A stretch of DNA of 64,000 bases from Nipponacmea schrenckii (Eukaryota; Mollusca; Gastropoda; Lottiidae): contig CM060199.1 of NCBI GenBank assembly GCA_030562195.1, forward strand, positions 23,084,338 through 23,148,337, written 5' to 3'. The notes under the pieces are model-generated. The model searched no databases. It was not told where the DNA came from and saw only the letters and a program-made list of their open reading frames with translations. This document shows positions 44,544-54,243 of this stretch, piece by piece; position 1 is the stretch's first letter, and the number at the start of each line of letters is the position of its first letter. Both the position numbers and the translations under genes were made by a program.

Positions 44544-44634
44544 AGTAGTAATAGAGCTTACAGATATCCGGCACCCCTCCGCTTCGCTCCGCTCCGCCCC
44601 GAGCTACCGGATACCTGTAAGCTCTATTACTACT
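44544..44634. repeat. Fold-back palindrome at Polinton left terminus (copy 2)
   Basis: Arms AGTAGTAATAGAGCTTACAG, then ATATCCGG, and the inverted partner CCGG, then ATACCTGTAAGCTCTATTACTACT (shown in part), pair over 28 bp with one mismatch around a GC-rich loop (CTCCGCTTCGCTCCGCTCCG). The same hairpin ends the right terminus (55154-55244); a shorter 14-bp-arm version ends copy 1. Confidence 0.88.
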
Positions 44635-44671
44635 ATTTGCCCACCCGCCCTCCCTTTTAAATAACCAAAAA

Positions 44672-45145
44672 ATGGCTTTAATAAACATTCACTCCCCTAC
44701 AACTTATTTCGGATCAGGAGACATTCAAAAATCTCTAACTAAACTTCCCGGTTTCCCATGGGCTAAATATAAAGGTGAGAAACATCTTCCAGGTCATAAT
44801 TACACTGGACCGGGAACTAGGTTAGATTTACGACTAGATGAAAATGATAATCCAAAACCAGGTGAAGAACCTGTTAATAGAGTTGATGCTGCTGCACTTA
44901 AACACGACAAACTATACAGAAATGAAGACTTACAATTTCGACACGAAGCAGAAAAACAAATGATTAAAGAATTAAAAGTTGAAAGAGCATTAATCATAAG
45001 ATTATTAAAATCAAAAATGAAATTGGGTATGGGATTAGCTGATGAAATTCATAAAGAATTTAGAAAAACTAAAAACTTTTTAAAAGTTAAAGTATTCGCC
45101 AAAGACGATATATGCCCCCAGAAAGAGGTTATAAATATTGTTTAA
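44672..45145 (+). CDS. Parvovirus-type PLA2 domain protein, copy 2 (intact, runs into integrase frame)
   Basis: ATG at 44672, 157 residues. Residues about 25-45 carry the calcium-loop block (KHLPGHNYTGPGTRLD) and residues about 70-85 the catalytic helix (VDAAALKHDKLYRNED), the parvoviral PLA2 pattern. The C-terminus is basic and helical (IIRLLKSKMKLGMGLADEIH). The frame then continues without a stop into integrase N-terminal sequence (NFLKVKVFAKDDI) until a 22-bp deletion shifts it to a stop at 45145. A PLA2-integrase fusion is therefore suggested in the ancestor. It begins 38 bp inside the terminal hairpin, so terminal DNA must supply its promoter. Confidence 0.88.
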   Translation: MALINIHSPTTYFGSGDIQKSLTKLPGFPWAKYKGEKHLPGHNYTGPGTRLDLRLDENDNPKPGEEPVNRVDAAALKHDKLYRNEDLQFRHEAEKQMIKELKVERALIIRLLKSKMKLGMGLADEIHKEFRKTKNFLKVKVFAKDDICPQKEVINIV

Positions 45146-45783
45146 CAGTTATAGATTTATATACAAGATACGCTTGGGTTATTCCTCTAAAAAACAAAAC
45201 AGGTCTAACTGTTAAAAAAGCATTTGAAACAATAATGAAACATAGAAAACCCAAAAAGTTATGGATAGATCAAGGAACAGAATTTTATAATAAAAATATG
45301 AAATCTTTAGGGTTTGAAATTTACAGTACATATAACGTAGGTAAAGCTGTAGTAATTGAGAGATTTAACAGAACTCTAAAAAACAAATTATTCAAAAAGT
45401 TCACAGAATTGAGGTCTCAAAAATGGCTTAAAATATTACCTATTGTTGTCGATGAATATAATAATAAAATTCATTCTTCTATAAATGTTACTCCTACAGA
45501 AGCTTCAAAAAATCCAGATATTATAAAATCAATTAATACACAAAACAATTTTGAAAATGAGAATTTAAATATTAAACTCAAATTTAAAGTTGGTGATCGA
45601 GTTCGTATTTATAAATATAAAAGTAAATTTGAAAAAGGTTATGTTGGATATTGGACGAATGAAATTTTTATTATTGATAAAGTTAATAAAACTTCACCAC
45701 CAACTTACAGTTTAGTAGATTTACATGGTGAAGAAATCTTGGGTAGATTTTATCAAAACGAACTTCAAAAAACTGATTTTTAA
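45112..45783 (+). pseudogene. Polinton integrase, copy 2 (first catalytic Asp deleted)
   Basis: Nearly identical to the copy 1 integrase from MPPERGYKYC onward. It keeps the second Asp (KLWIDQGTEF), Glu (VVIERFNRTL) and the C-terminal SH3-like block. A 22-bp deletion between two ATATG repeats removes the segment with the first catalytic Asp and shifts the frame relative to the upstream PLA2/integrase N-terminus. The remaining frame could not be catalytic. Confidence 0.9.
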
Positions 45784-45786
45784 AAA

Positions 45787-46200
45787 ATGATTACTTTCGA
45801 AGAATTCTTACAAAAATACGGAACTGATACTACCACAAATTTTCAATTAATCAGATGGGCAGAAGAATTAAACATAAAACCTTTTTACTACTGTATGCAA
45901 GATGAAATATCATCTCTAAAAAATAAAACAAAGTTTTATGCTATAACTAATATTCATACTTCAGATCAAAAAGGTGTCCATCATTCTGCTTTATTCAAAG
46001 GGAACTCAATGTATTTTTTTGATTCATATGGATTAGATCCAACTAAAGAAATTATTGATTTGAATTATGGTCCAATAAAATGTTCTACTTTTCAAATTCA
46101 AAAACCAGGAGATAAATTTTGTGGTCAACTTTCACTTTGGGTTTTATATCAATTAAGTTTAGGTAAACCATTTGAAGAAATAGTATTAAATCTTGTTTAA
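45787..46200 (+). CDS. Adenain-like maturation cysteine protease, copy 2 (intact)
   Basis: ATG at 45787, three bases after the integrase stop; 137 residues. Catalytic His in GVHHSALFKG (about residue 63), Asp in YFFDSYGLDP (about 79) and Cys in GDKFCGQLSLWVLYQ (about 115) follow the His-Asp-Cys order of adenovirus protease and Ulp1-like enzymes. In adenoviruses and Polintons it cleaves virion precursors during maturation. Candidate sites of the form xGx-G occur in several minus-strand virion genes here. This is one of the few undamaged frames in the element. Confidence 0.9.
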   Translation: MITFEEFLQKYGTDTTTNFQLIRWAEELNIKPFYYCMQDEISSLKNKTKFYAITNIHTSDQKGVHHSALFKGNSMYFFDSYGLDPTKEIIDLNYGPIKCSTFQIQKPGDKFCGQLSLWVLYQLSLGKPFEEIVLNLV

Positions 46201-46204
46201 AAAA

Positions 46205-47962
46205 ATGGCAAATTAATTTGGTCTATGAAACTTAAAGAATGAATCTCCTACATTAACGCTTAATAAATTCAAACCATATTTTGTAGATCAAACTGGAGAC
46301 ACACTTCAAGGTGATATAGATATGAATAATTTCAAAATAACTAATTTAAGATTTCCTCAACAGAAAAAAGATGCAATAAATAAAGCTTATTTAAGTCAAA
46401 CAACTAAAAGTTTACATAAAAAAATAACTGTATTAGATAAAGATAGCAAAAACCAATTAGAAAATCATCAAAAACTTTTAGATTCACATCATAAAAAACT
46501 AGAAAGTTATCAACAACAATTAGCTAATATAGTTGTTAAAACTCAGTTGGATAGAATAAATTTATTAATATCACAACTAGACGAAAAACTTAAAAAACAA
46601 AAATCAGATATTAAACAACTGATAGGTAACATTAAACCAGGTATAAATGAGGAAAGATTGAAACAAGAATTATATAATCTTGAAACGAAACTCAATGATG
46701 ATAATGAACTAACAGAAATTAAAACCTATATTCAACAACAATTAGTTAATGTGGTTGATAAATGACAATTACAAAATTTAAATTTATTAATATCTCAACT
46801 AGACGATAAAATTACAAAGCAAAAATTAGATATTAAACAACTGACAAGTAACATTAAACCAGGTATAAGCGAAGAAAAATTAAAACAAGAATTAATTAAT
46901 CTAGAGACGAAACTTAATGATGACAGTAAACTAACAGAAATTAAAACTTATGTTCAACAACAATTAGTTAATGTGGTTGATAAAACTCGGTTACAGAATT
47001 TTATTTCATTATATCCAAATTAGATGATAGAATTACAAAAGAGAAAATAGATTTGAAACAACTAATAGATAATATTAAACCAGGTATAAGCGAAGAGAGA
47101 CTGAACAAGAATTGTCTAAATTAGAAACAAATAATAACAACGAGCTAACAGAAATTAAAACCTATATCAACAACAATTAGTTAGTGTAGCCGATAAAAAC
47201 TCAATTACAAAATTAAATTTATTAATAACCCAATTAGATGATAAAATTACCAAACAAAAATCAAATGTAAAACAACTAATAGCTAATATCAAACCAGGTA
47301 TAAGCGAAGAAAAATTAAAACAAGAATTATCTGATTTAGAAACTAAACTTAATGATAACAATGAACTAACAGAAATAAAACCTATATCGAACAGCAATTA
47401 GCTAATGTAGTAGACAAAGCGGAGTTAGAGAGATTAAAAATCATCCATATCTGAATTAGATACAAAAATTGAGTCAAGTGAAAAGATGTTTCAAAAAATC
47501 AATAAAAGATTCTACCGATAGAAAAGCCTTATTGTTTTAGTTTACCTTTAATGATGGTATTTTAGAAAAGTATGGATTTGTTGCAACATATGAAGGAAGA
47601 TTAGTTGACCTATCTCGATTTAAATCTATGTTTGCGAAGAAATACGCATATCCAAATCATAAAATTACATCAAACTTTTCAATATTTGAAATTACGTCTT
47701 CAACTGAAGCAGTCATTACTATATTGTTTCCTTTTAAATTAAAAATAAAAACATTTGTGTATAAACAAATGGATCGAAATGGTATAACATTTAATTATAA
47801 TATAAGACTATTTAAAAGAACAATTTCCACAATAACCAAGGGTGGAAAAATTAAAGAGATTCATGTATCTTTCATACCTCCTTATAATATGGATAATGTA
47901 CCACTAAATACAGATTTGTCGATGGAGTGGAAATTAAAATAAACCTTACGGATCAAGATTCT
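46205..47962 (+). pseudogene. Fibre-like coiled-coil protein, copy 2 (multiple breaks)
   Basis: Same protein as at 40475. Breaks are TAA at codon 4, the shared TGA at 46763-46765, and at least eight one-base length differences against copy 1 between 47000 and 47930, mostly in A or T runs. The globular C-terminal region (KYAYPNHKITSNFSIFEITS) is clear at 47630-47940. Clustering of homopolymer slips suggests consensus error on top of real decay. Confidence 0.8.
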
Positions 47963-49761
47963 TATATAAAGACTTACCATTTGTCATACCTGTGTGTGGT
48001 CATATCAACATGTAGCAAGAAGTTTAAAAGATTGGGGAAAATCATCAGAATTACCAATGAATTTAAGAAAGATTGATTTAGATATTGCTTCAATAAACGA
48101 ATCAAATTGGGAGTCCCGAAGAGAAGAATGGGAACCTTATGCTAAAAGAGATACTATATGTTTAGGCATATGTTTGATCAAATACAATCAAGTTATGACA
48201 TCTATGATAAATCAAAGTGTAATAAATAATTTAACAGCTCCCGCCTTATCTCTTAAAGGTTGGTATCATCTGTATAAAGGAGAAAAGTATATTCTCACGT
48301 AGATCCATTCATCAAACATTATGTCAGGACGTTCTGTAAAAGGAGGTAGGGTTTCTGCAAACATATAAAATTCAAATCGGATAAATTAGATGAAATTGTA
48401 AAGTACTACAACGTCATTTAAATACAACTGAGTCTGATATAATTGAGGTAATTCAAAAATACCAACAGTCTACTAAAGATTTTAACGAAGAGTTGAAAAA
48501 AATCTCTTGTTCGAAATTAATGGCATTTGACGCTAACGGTTTATATGCCTCTGCTATGTGTGATGGTGAATACCCAAAAGCTGAATCAGCAAGAGCTATA
48601 AAAGAATCTGAAAAGGCAGAATTTGTAAAGCTTTTCAATAAACAACAATTTAGACCAAGGTGTGCTATTTTATCTGTTTGGTTTGAGTATCCAGAGAATA
48701 TGTTTTTTCAACCAATACCAGCCAAAGACAAAATAACTTACACTGTTATAGAGGATGATAAACCTAAAGAAAAATCTGGTGATAAGATAAGATTTAGAAA
48801 TGGTTTTTGTAACGACGTTCTCACTTCTGTTGACATACAGGAAATTGTTCGAGCTGGTGGAAAAATTATTAAAATATTAGATGGTATAGTCTATGAAGAA
48901 AATTTCAAAACACCCTTTTAAAGACTATGTTTTAACTTTAAAGGAAGAAAGAAACAAATATAAACAACAGGGAAATTTAGTTGGCAGCGACTGTATGAAA
49001 TTACTTGGTAATTCTTTGTACGGAAAAACTGTTCAGAAAGATATAACTACAGAATTTCATTTATGGTCTGAAGAAACTCTTAAAGCGAATTTTGATTCAA
49101 ATATAAAAAGTTATGAAAAGGTAAATGAACAACATATATAGTGGAAAAAGAAAGGAACAACCTGAAATATCAAACCAACAAAAACAACAAGATTAACTCC
49201 GAGTCACTTGGGTTCATTCATCTTATCACATAGCAAACGAATAATGAATAATTTTATTCATGTTATTGACGGTTTTAAAAAACCAGAAATATATTATACT
49301 GATACCGATAGTTTATACATATCAGATTGGGATATTTTAGAAAAGGCTGGATTAACTTCTGAAACGGAATATGGAAAAGGGAAGAATGATTATGGAGATG
49401 GTGGTATAATATTGGTTTATATTTAGCTCCAAAAGTAAAATACAATATCATTCTAACTTCTAACGGAGAATTAGTGGAAAAGAAAACTTTTAAAGGATAT
49501 ACAAAATCAAAGTTGAGTGTGGAAGATTATTTACAATTAGCCAATGGAAAAGATATTGAAAATGAATTCGATAAACCTTGGAAAAAAAGTTTTACAGACG
49601 GTGTGATAATTCCGAAAGATAAACAAAAGAAAGTATTCAAACATAATTTGAATTTGATTAAAAGTAAACCACCTAACAAAAATGGAATTATGTATCCCTA
49701 TAATGATAAAGATGAAGTTAATATGGTTGAAAATTACGAATTCGATGATTACGATATATAA
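47963..49761 (+). pseudogene. Protein-primed family B DNA polymerase, copy 2 (N-terminal half deleted)
   Basis: Retains Exo III-like WEPYAKRDTICL, motif A (MAFDANGLYASAMC, about 48520-48560), motif B (MKLLGNSLYGKT, about 48993-49030) and motif C (YYTDTDSLYISDWD, about 49295-49335), ending in a helical tail (NMVENYEFDDYDI) at 49761. Frame slips occur near 48290, 48360, 48445, 48915, 49140 and 49420. The region that normally precedes Exo III is missing and the fibre gene abuts directly. Such polymerases replicate linear DNA with a protein primer; this copy cannot. Confidence 0.9.
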
Positions 49762-49763
49762 TT

Positions 49764-50481
49764 TTAGATGAAGATGAGAAACGTGTAATTAAATACATAT
49801 TTCTTCCTGCCAAAATCTAAATATCTTCCACGTCCGTCTTTTATATCTAAATTGATATCTTTAATACCTTTGGTATTTATTGGAAGATATGTTGTTTGAA
49901 ACGGTTTTTCTATTATTCTATAACCGATTGGAACTGTAAAGGTTGGAATACTGAAAATGATTTGTTGTTTGCTTTTATTGAAAAATCCACCATCAACCAA
50001 ATTACAATGAATATTGATAATATCGATGTCGTTTTCAATATTTGCTTTATAAGGAGCAAGTGTAGATTTGGTATACAATTTCTTTTCAAAACCTAATAAT
50101 TCATTTATTGAGTTTTCTACATTGAAATCTACTTGATGTTGGTTTGTCTTTTAGATTTAGTTTTATTTTGTTCAGATTTAAATTACCTTCGAATTCAATA
50201 TTTGGTTGTCTTATGACTTCCAACAAATTGAGATATAAATTCGTTAATGAAACATATTCATAACTTCCTGGTAATAATGTTAATAATTTAAATGATCCTC
50301 CCATTGTCCTTTAGAAATTTTCAATTGGTTATTCTGTTCACTAACATTTCTATTGAATTGTAAACTGAAAATATTTTAGTCCTAACTTATAGTTTTTATT
50401 TGGATCTAGTTCACATTCATAATCTAGAGTTAATCTTATTTTCGAGGACTTAGATGTTATTATGAAAAACTCCTCATCCAT
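49764..50481 (-). pseudogene. Minor capsid (penton-like) protein, frameshifted
   Basis: ATG at 50481 (MDEEFFIITSKSSKIRLTLD), then slips near 50370, 50320 and 50140 divide it into pieces ending with FSIPTFTVPIGYRIIEKPF, then TTYLPINTKGIKDINLDIKD (about 49830-49900). The final block matches the C-terminus of Polinton minor capsid proteins as I know them. In virions it would form the vertex single-jelly-roll. The start overlaps the upstream gene's stop (ATGGATGA), and the end lies two bases from the polymerase stop, i.e. the convergence point. Confidence 0.7.
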
Positions 50482-50743
50482 TTTTTACAACATTAATATA
50501 ATCGTCTTTATTTATAATTCCCTTTTCTAATAATCTTTTTAAAATAGCGTGGATTTCATTTGAATCAGTTTGATGTCCATGTTTCATTGCTTCAATAATT
50601 ACATTAAGTCTGTTAAGTAATTGTTCGGGATCATCTGATAAAAAAGTTATTCCTTCTCCAGATATCAAATTATTGAATTCATCTATTTCTTCTATGATTG
50701 GATTTTCTTCCCAATATTCATCCGATTCATCAACTTCATTCAT
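50474..50743 (-). CDS. Small acidic Polinton protein of unknown function
   Basis: 89 residues, ATG at 50743, stop overlapping the next gene by 8 bp. The N-terminal half is acidic (ENPIIEEIDEF); then ISGEGITFLSDDPEQLLNRL and a helical C-terminus (ILKRLLEKGIINKDDYINVV). I recognise the pattern as recurring between ATPase and minor capsid genes of Polintons but know no function. ISGEG fits the adenovirus-type protease consensus, so processing by the encoded protease is possible. Confidence 0.65.
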   Translation of the reverse strand: MNEVDESDEYWEENPIIEEIDEFNNLISGEGITFLSDDPEQLLNRLNVIIEAMKHGHQTDSNEIHAILKRLLEKGIINKDDYINVVKNG

Positions 50744-50914
50744 GGCTTTGATATGTAGCTCAACTTCTTCATTCTGTTTGTTATGGCTCCTGTCTTTTTA
50801 GTATCAATTAGGATTTATAATATCGATTAAATCAGTGTAATTGGCAATGCAATATCCCCTCCGTTCATCAAATCTATTATTCCGTGTGTTAATTTATATA
50901 TAAAGGTTTTGTAT
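50744..50914 (-). other. Spacer between two small Polinton genes
   Basis: 171 bp with no convincing frame. The upstream gene (51262) may originally have extended into it, since its last residues look frameshifted. Confidence 0.4.
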
Positions 50915-51262
50915 CTATCTTGAATTGAGGGTAACGATGATCGAACAATATTCTATAACCATTGAATAATAACCCATAATCATCCACAGCTGGTTAATAG
51001 ACTTTGGTAAAGTTGGGTCAGGATTTGAAAAATATCGTTTTATATCATCAAGTGATTTTATTATAAATTCATTTTCTGGGACATTTTCTATAGCAGGAGG
51101 TGGAGTATTTTCTTGTTGTTTTAATAGAGGCTTAAATAAAGTTGATAAACTCTCCTCCATTCCTATTTGCGTTAATCTTCTATCTTCAATTTTAGATTTT
51201 ATTTTATCTTTAGTTTTAATGTAATCTTTATTTCTCTTTAATATTTTATTCCAATCAGTCAT
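50915..51262 (-). CDS. Small basic Polinton protein of unknown function
   Basis: 115 residues from ATG at 51262, four bases after the ATPase stop. A strongly basic helical N-terminus (MTDWNKILKRNKDYIKTKDK, then IKSKIEDRR), a proline linker (ENTPPPAIENVP) and a C-terminal part with INQLWMIMGYYSMVIEYCS. The order N-basic, linker, hydrophobic C-terminus would suit a DNA- or core-binding virion protein, but I cannot name it. Confidence 0.55.
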   Translation of the reverse strand: MTDWNKILKRNKDYIKTKDKIKSKIEDRRLTQIGMEESLSTLFKPLLKQQENTPPPAIENVPENEFIIKSLDDIKRYFSNPDPTLPKSINQLWMIMGYYSMVIEYCSIIVTLNSR

Positions 51263-51265
51263 TTT

Positions 51266-52010
51266 TTAATTACAAATATTTGTCATAACTTTTTGTCCAG
51301 CTGGTTTTCTTGTATTAACAAAGATATATCCATGGTCGTCAGGATTGCTCCATTGTCTTCTACAAAGTTTTTTAAATTCATCTTTCTCCATACCATGAAT
51401 TATTGATTGGAGTATTTGAGATAGATCTTTATCGTTTAATTCAAACAAAATAAAACAATTAGCGTTCTTTCTAATAAACATTCCGTCCATTCCATAAAAT
51501 GATTGAGATTGGTATATACAATGACAATTGTGATGTCTTCCTTTAGTAAAGAATTCTTGTTGAACTGTTTGGTTTGATTGTGCTACACAGTCATCGAAAA
51601 TGATCAGGTTTTTCCTTTTCTTATCGATATTAGACAAATCTAAATCGTTCACGTTCTTGGTTAGTACAACTTGAATATCAGTAGGTGTTAATGATGGGTT
51701 GTTTTCTTTTATACAATAATTTATAAATTCTTCAGGAGTTTTATCATTTTGAAGATTTTCATCCTGTTCATAAATTCGAAATATTTGCTGTATGTCTTCT
51801 TTTTGTAAATATTCTAAGGCTTTCAGAAATTGATAATATAATTGATCTGGAGTTGATGTATAAATGTAAAGGGAATTAAAATCTAATAATTTGGGTGTTG
51901 TTAACATCTTAAATAAGAGGTGAGTTTTTCCTGATCCTGATTGACCAACAATACACATTAACATTGGATTTGTGGAAACCTATCTGAATGTTTAAATTTG
52001 GCAGCCATTT
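51266..52010 (-). pseudogene. FtsK-HerA/A32-type genome packaging ATPase, one frameshift near the start
   Basis: ATG at 52010 (MAAKFKHSDRFPQI), then a one-base slip near 51965; from 51964 the frame is intact for 232 residues. Walker A is GQSGSGKTHLLF, Walker B is KRKNLIIFDDCV, and a sensor-like QSNQTVQQEFFTKGRHHNCH block follows. In Polintons and related viruses this ATPase pumps DNA into the capsid. Apart from the N-terminal slip it looks well preserved. Confidence 0.88.
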
Positions 52011-52013
52011 TTT

Positions 52014-52575
52014 TAATGAGGATTTAATACAATACCTTCTCCTTTATATTTTGAAAGAAATAAACCATCACCACTGCGAATGTGTTTAAGTATTAATCCC
52101 TCTCCTTCTTTTTGAATCTCAGTTTCACCCGTATCAATTTGATCATTAACTTAGACAAACCTTCTTTTACTGTTTTCTTGGTTGCGTGATTGAATTGTTT
52201 AACACTTGCTAAGATATCCTTGATCCCAGAACCTTTGGCTAATTTTTCCATTTCTAAATTATGTCTACGTTTTTCTCTGTTTGCAGCGTCTTCGGCTTTT
52301 TTCTTATTTACCGCTGAAGCTATACCACTAGCTCCACCGGCAACAGCACCTGCAGCTGCTAATCCACCGAAAATTAATGGGAGAAGAAATAGAAACCCAC
52401 CTTCTTTAGCTTGCTTGTCTATTTCATTATAATTAATATTGTCCAGTACTTATGATTTTTAGTTTGTTAATCACCGATTGTGAAATATGTATCTTTATAC
52501 CATTATAAGTAATTGTTTTTGGTTTCCCTTTTTCGATGATTCTAATATTTTAGCGACTAAAACTTCTGGTTTCAT
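52014..52575 (-). pseudogene. Adenovirus pX-like membrane-active virion protein, two frameshifts
   Basis: ATG at 52575 (MKPEVLVAKILESSKKG). A slip near 52515 leads to a Gly/Ala-rich hydrophobic helix (EGGFLFLLPLIFGGLAAAGA, then VAGGASGIASAV), a charged helix and a second slip near 52150, after which the tail contains GLILKHIRSGDGLFL and ends at 52014. GGFLxLLPLIxG helices are the hallmark of adenovirus pX and its Polinton counterparts. The tail's GLILKH and GDG words recur at the start of the small gene at 54243. The ATPase starts three bases after its stop. Confidence 0.75.
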
Positions 52576-52591
52576 TTTTAAAGTTAGAAAT

Positions 52592-53943
52592 TTATTCAAT
52601 TCTATTCATCTTTCTATCCATTATATTTATGATATGACGAGATTCCTCTAACAAGAGACAATACCCTACCATATCTCCTGCTGTTTTTTCAATGTATATA
52701 GATAACTGTACTCCTGTTTTGAACAAATCTTCTTTATGAGCAGAGAGATCAAAACAAAATATAGGATAATTCAAAATAAAATCGAAATAATTAAACTGTG
52801 GTACATTTCCAAATAATTCGCTCATGAGCTTATAGTTTCTATACAACTCATTAGAATCCTTCGTATCAGGATTTATTTTTAAGGGTTGATTTGGATAATT
52901 TTCATTGTTTAATCTTACTTGAACCCTTTTTATTTTAGGATCTCCAAAGTTGTCACCAGTTACTTTAAAAAGGTTGTTGTTGTTCGTTTGTGAATCTGGA
53001 AGATTTTTGAAACCAAGTATTAAATATCTTGCTGGTTTTGTGGTATTTGTCACTTGCCATGTGAAATTCTCCCCTGTGATTGTTATCGATCCAATCGTAT
53101 TTCTTCTTAAAAATGCTATTTCAATATCTTTTTTCAAACTACTAAGAAGTCTTGTTTCTACTTCGATTGTTGGGGTTATTACTGGCACGTATAATTGGAT
53201 ATCGGTTATTCTAATTTAGCATTTGAATTGTTTTCTCCAAAAAATAATTCTATCGTTATTTATTAATCTTTGAAGATGAATTTTGAAGGGTAGACCAATG
53301 TAAACTTTCCTGTGCTCAAGTAATCCAAAGAGGGGATATAAATTCCAGTTTATGTACGAACCCCAACTATTTCTATCAATAGGTTTATTGTAAAATATAA
53401 CCCTCTGTTTATAACCTTCATTATTTTGAAATTTGGTTATATTGATCAAATTGTTAACACTAGTTCTAACTGCTGCCTGTTTGGCGTCTGCTGCCACATT
53501 TTCTTGTTGAGATTGTATTTGCCCATCTCCCGTGTCTGGCATCCAGTCCGATGCCGTTGTATAATTTTTTGGATACAAAAGAGTTTTAAGCATTGTGTCA
53601 AACTCACCTGGGTGTTTGATTGTTTCAATTATATTTGAACCGGCTTCTAAAACCATTTCGCTAAATAAAGAGGGGAAGAAATTGTTCTCCAATGTTACCA
53701 TCTGTTGGGGAAAACGATTTTGATTTAGGGCCCATCTTTAATTTTGAAATCACAGCGGAAGTAAGCGTCGGAAAGAAGTAACCAATTGGACAACGAATTG
53801 ATTTCAAATGTGACTCTACCTCCGTCATTAATCTGAGATTTGGACCCAACAGTTGGAGATATAATGATGTAGTCTTCTTTTTTCTTAATGAATGTATATT
53901 CTATTGGTTCATAAAGTTGAAAGATCGGGTCTAGTTTTGCCAT
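52592..53943 (-). pseudogene. Polinton major capsid protein (double jelly-roll), one frameshift and one stop
   Basis: ATG at 53943 (MAKLDPIFQLYEPIEYTFIK). A single-base slip at a GGGCCC run near 53727 is followed by an intact frame with VTLENNFFPSLFSEMVLEAG and HPGEFDTMLKTL. An in-frame TAA at 53218-53216 comes next, then the C-terminal jelly-roll with QFNYFDFILNYPIFCFDLSA. These blocks, their order and the total length of about 450 codons match Polinton/adintovirus capsid proteins. It would form the hexon-like capsomer. Both breaks are simple, so decay is recent or partly error. Confidence 0.88.
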
Positions 53944-53966
53944 TTTTACATAACAGGATTTAGACC

Positions 53967-54243
53967 TTATCCCAACACCTTAAATCCATGGCCTTGTTTC
54001 GCTTTTTGTCTAAGTTCTCTTATTTTTCGCAATTCATCTAATTCATTTTTTTTGTTGGACAGATTTGCTAATTGAACTCGCTGCCTGCCCAACTGATGAA
54101 ATCGCTTTTGCCCCCGAGGATATAAGGTCTTTGTTTTTAGTTACAAAGGATGTAACCTTTGGTATAAGGGACATCAATCCAGAGAAGAAACCATCTCCAG
54201 TGTAATTGAACTTTTCCTTTTCATGCTTTAAAATCAATCCCAT
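53967..54243 (-). pseudogene. Small amphipathic virion-type protein, one slip in an A-run
   Basis: ATG at 54243 (MGLILKHEKEKFNYTGDGFF). The middle is Ser/Ala-rich and helical (ISSGAKAISSVGQAASSISK), then a run of eight A residues near 54045 shifts frame; the other frame ends with RKIRELRQKAKQGHGFKVLG. Its first 39 codons lie in the terminal inverted repeat and are copied at 38781. The promoter must therefore lie in the terminal repeat. Function unknown; it resembles small membrane-associated core proteins of adintoviruses. Confidence 0.6.

Noticed and set aside
52190..52432. Ala/Pro-rich plus-strand frame within the Polinton
   Set aside because: Shadow of the minus-strand pX-like gene, whose GGFL-type helix is the better match.
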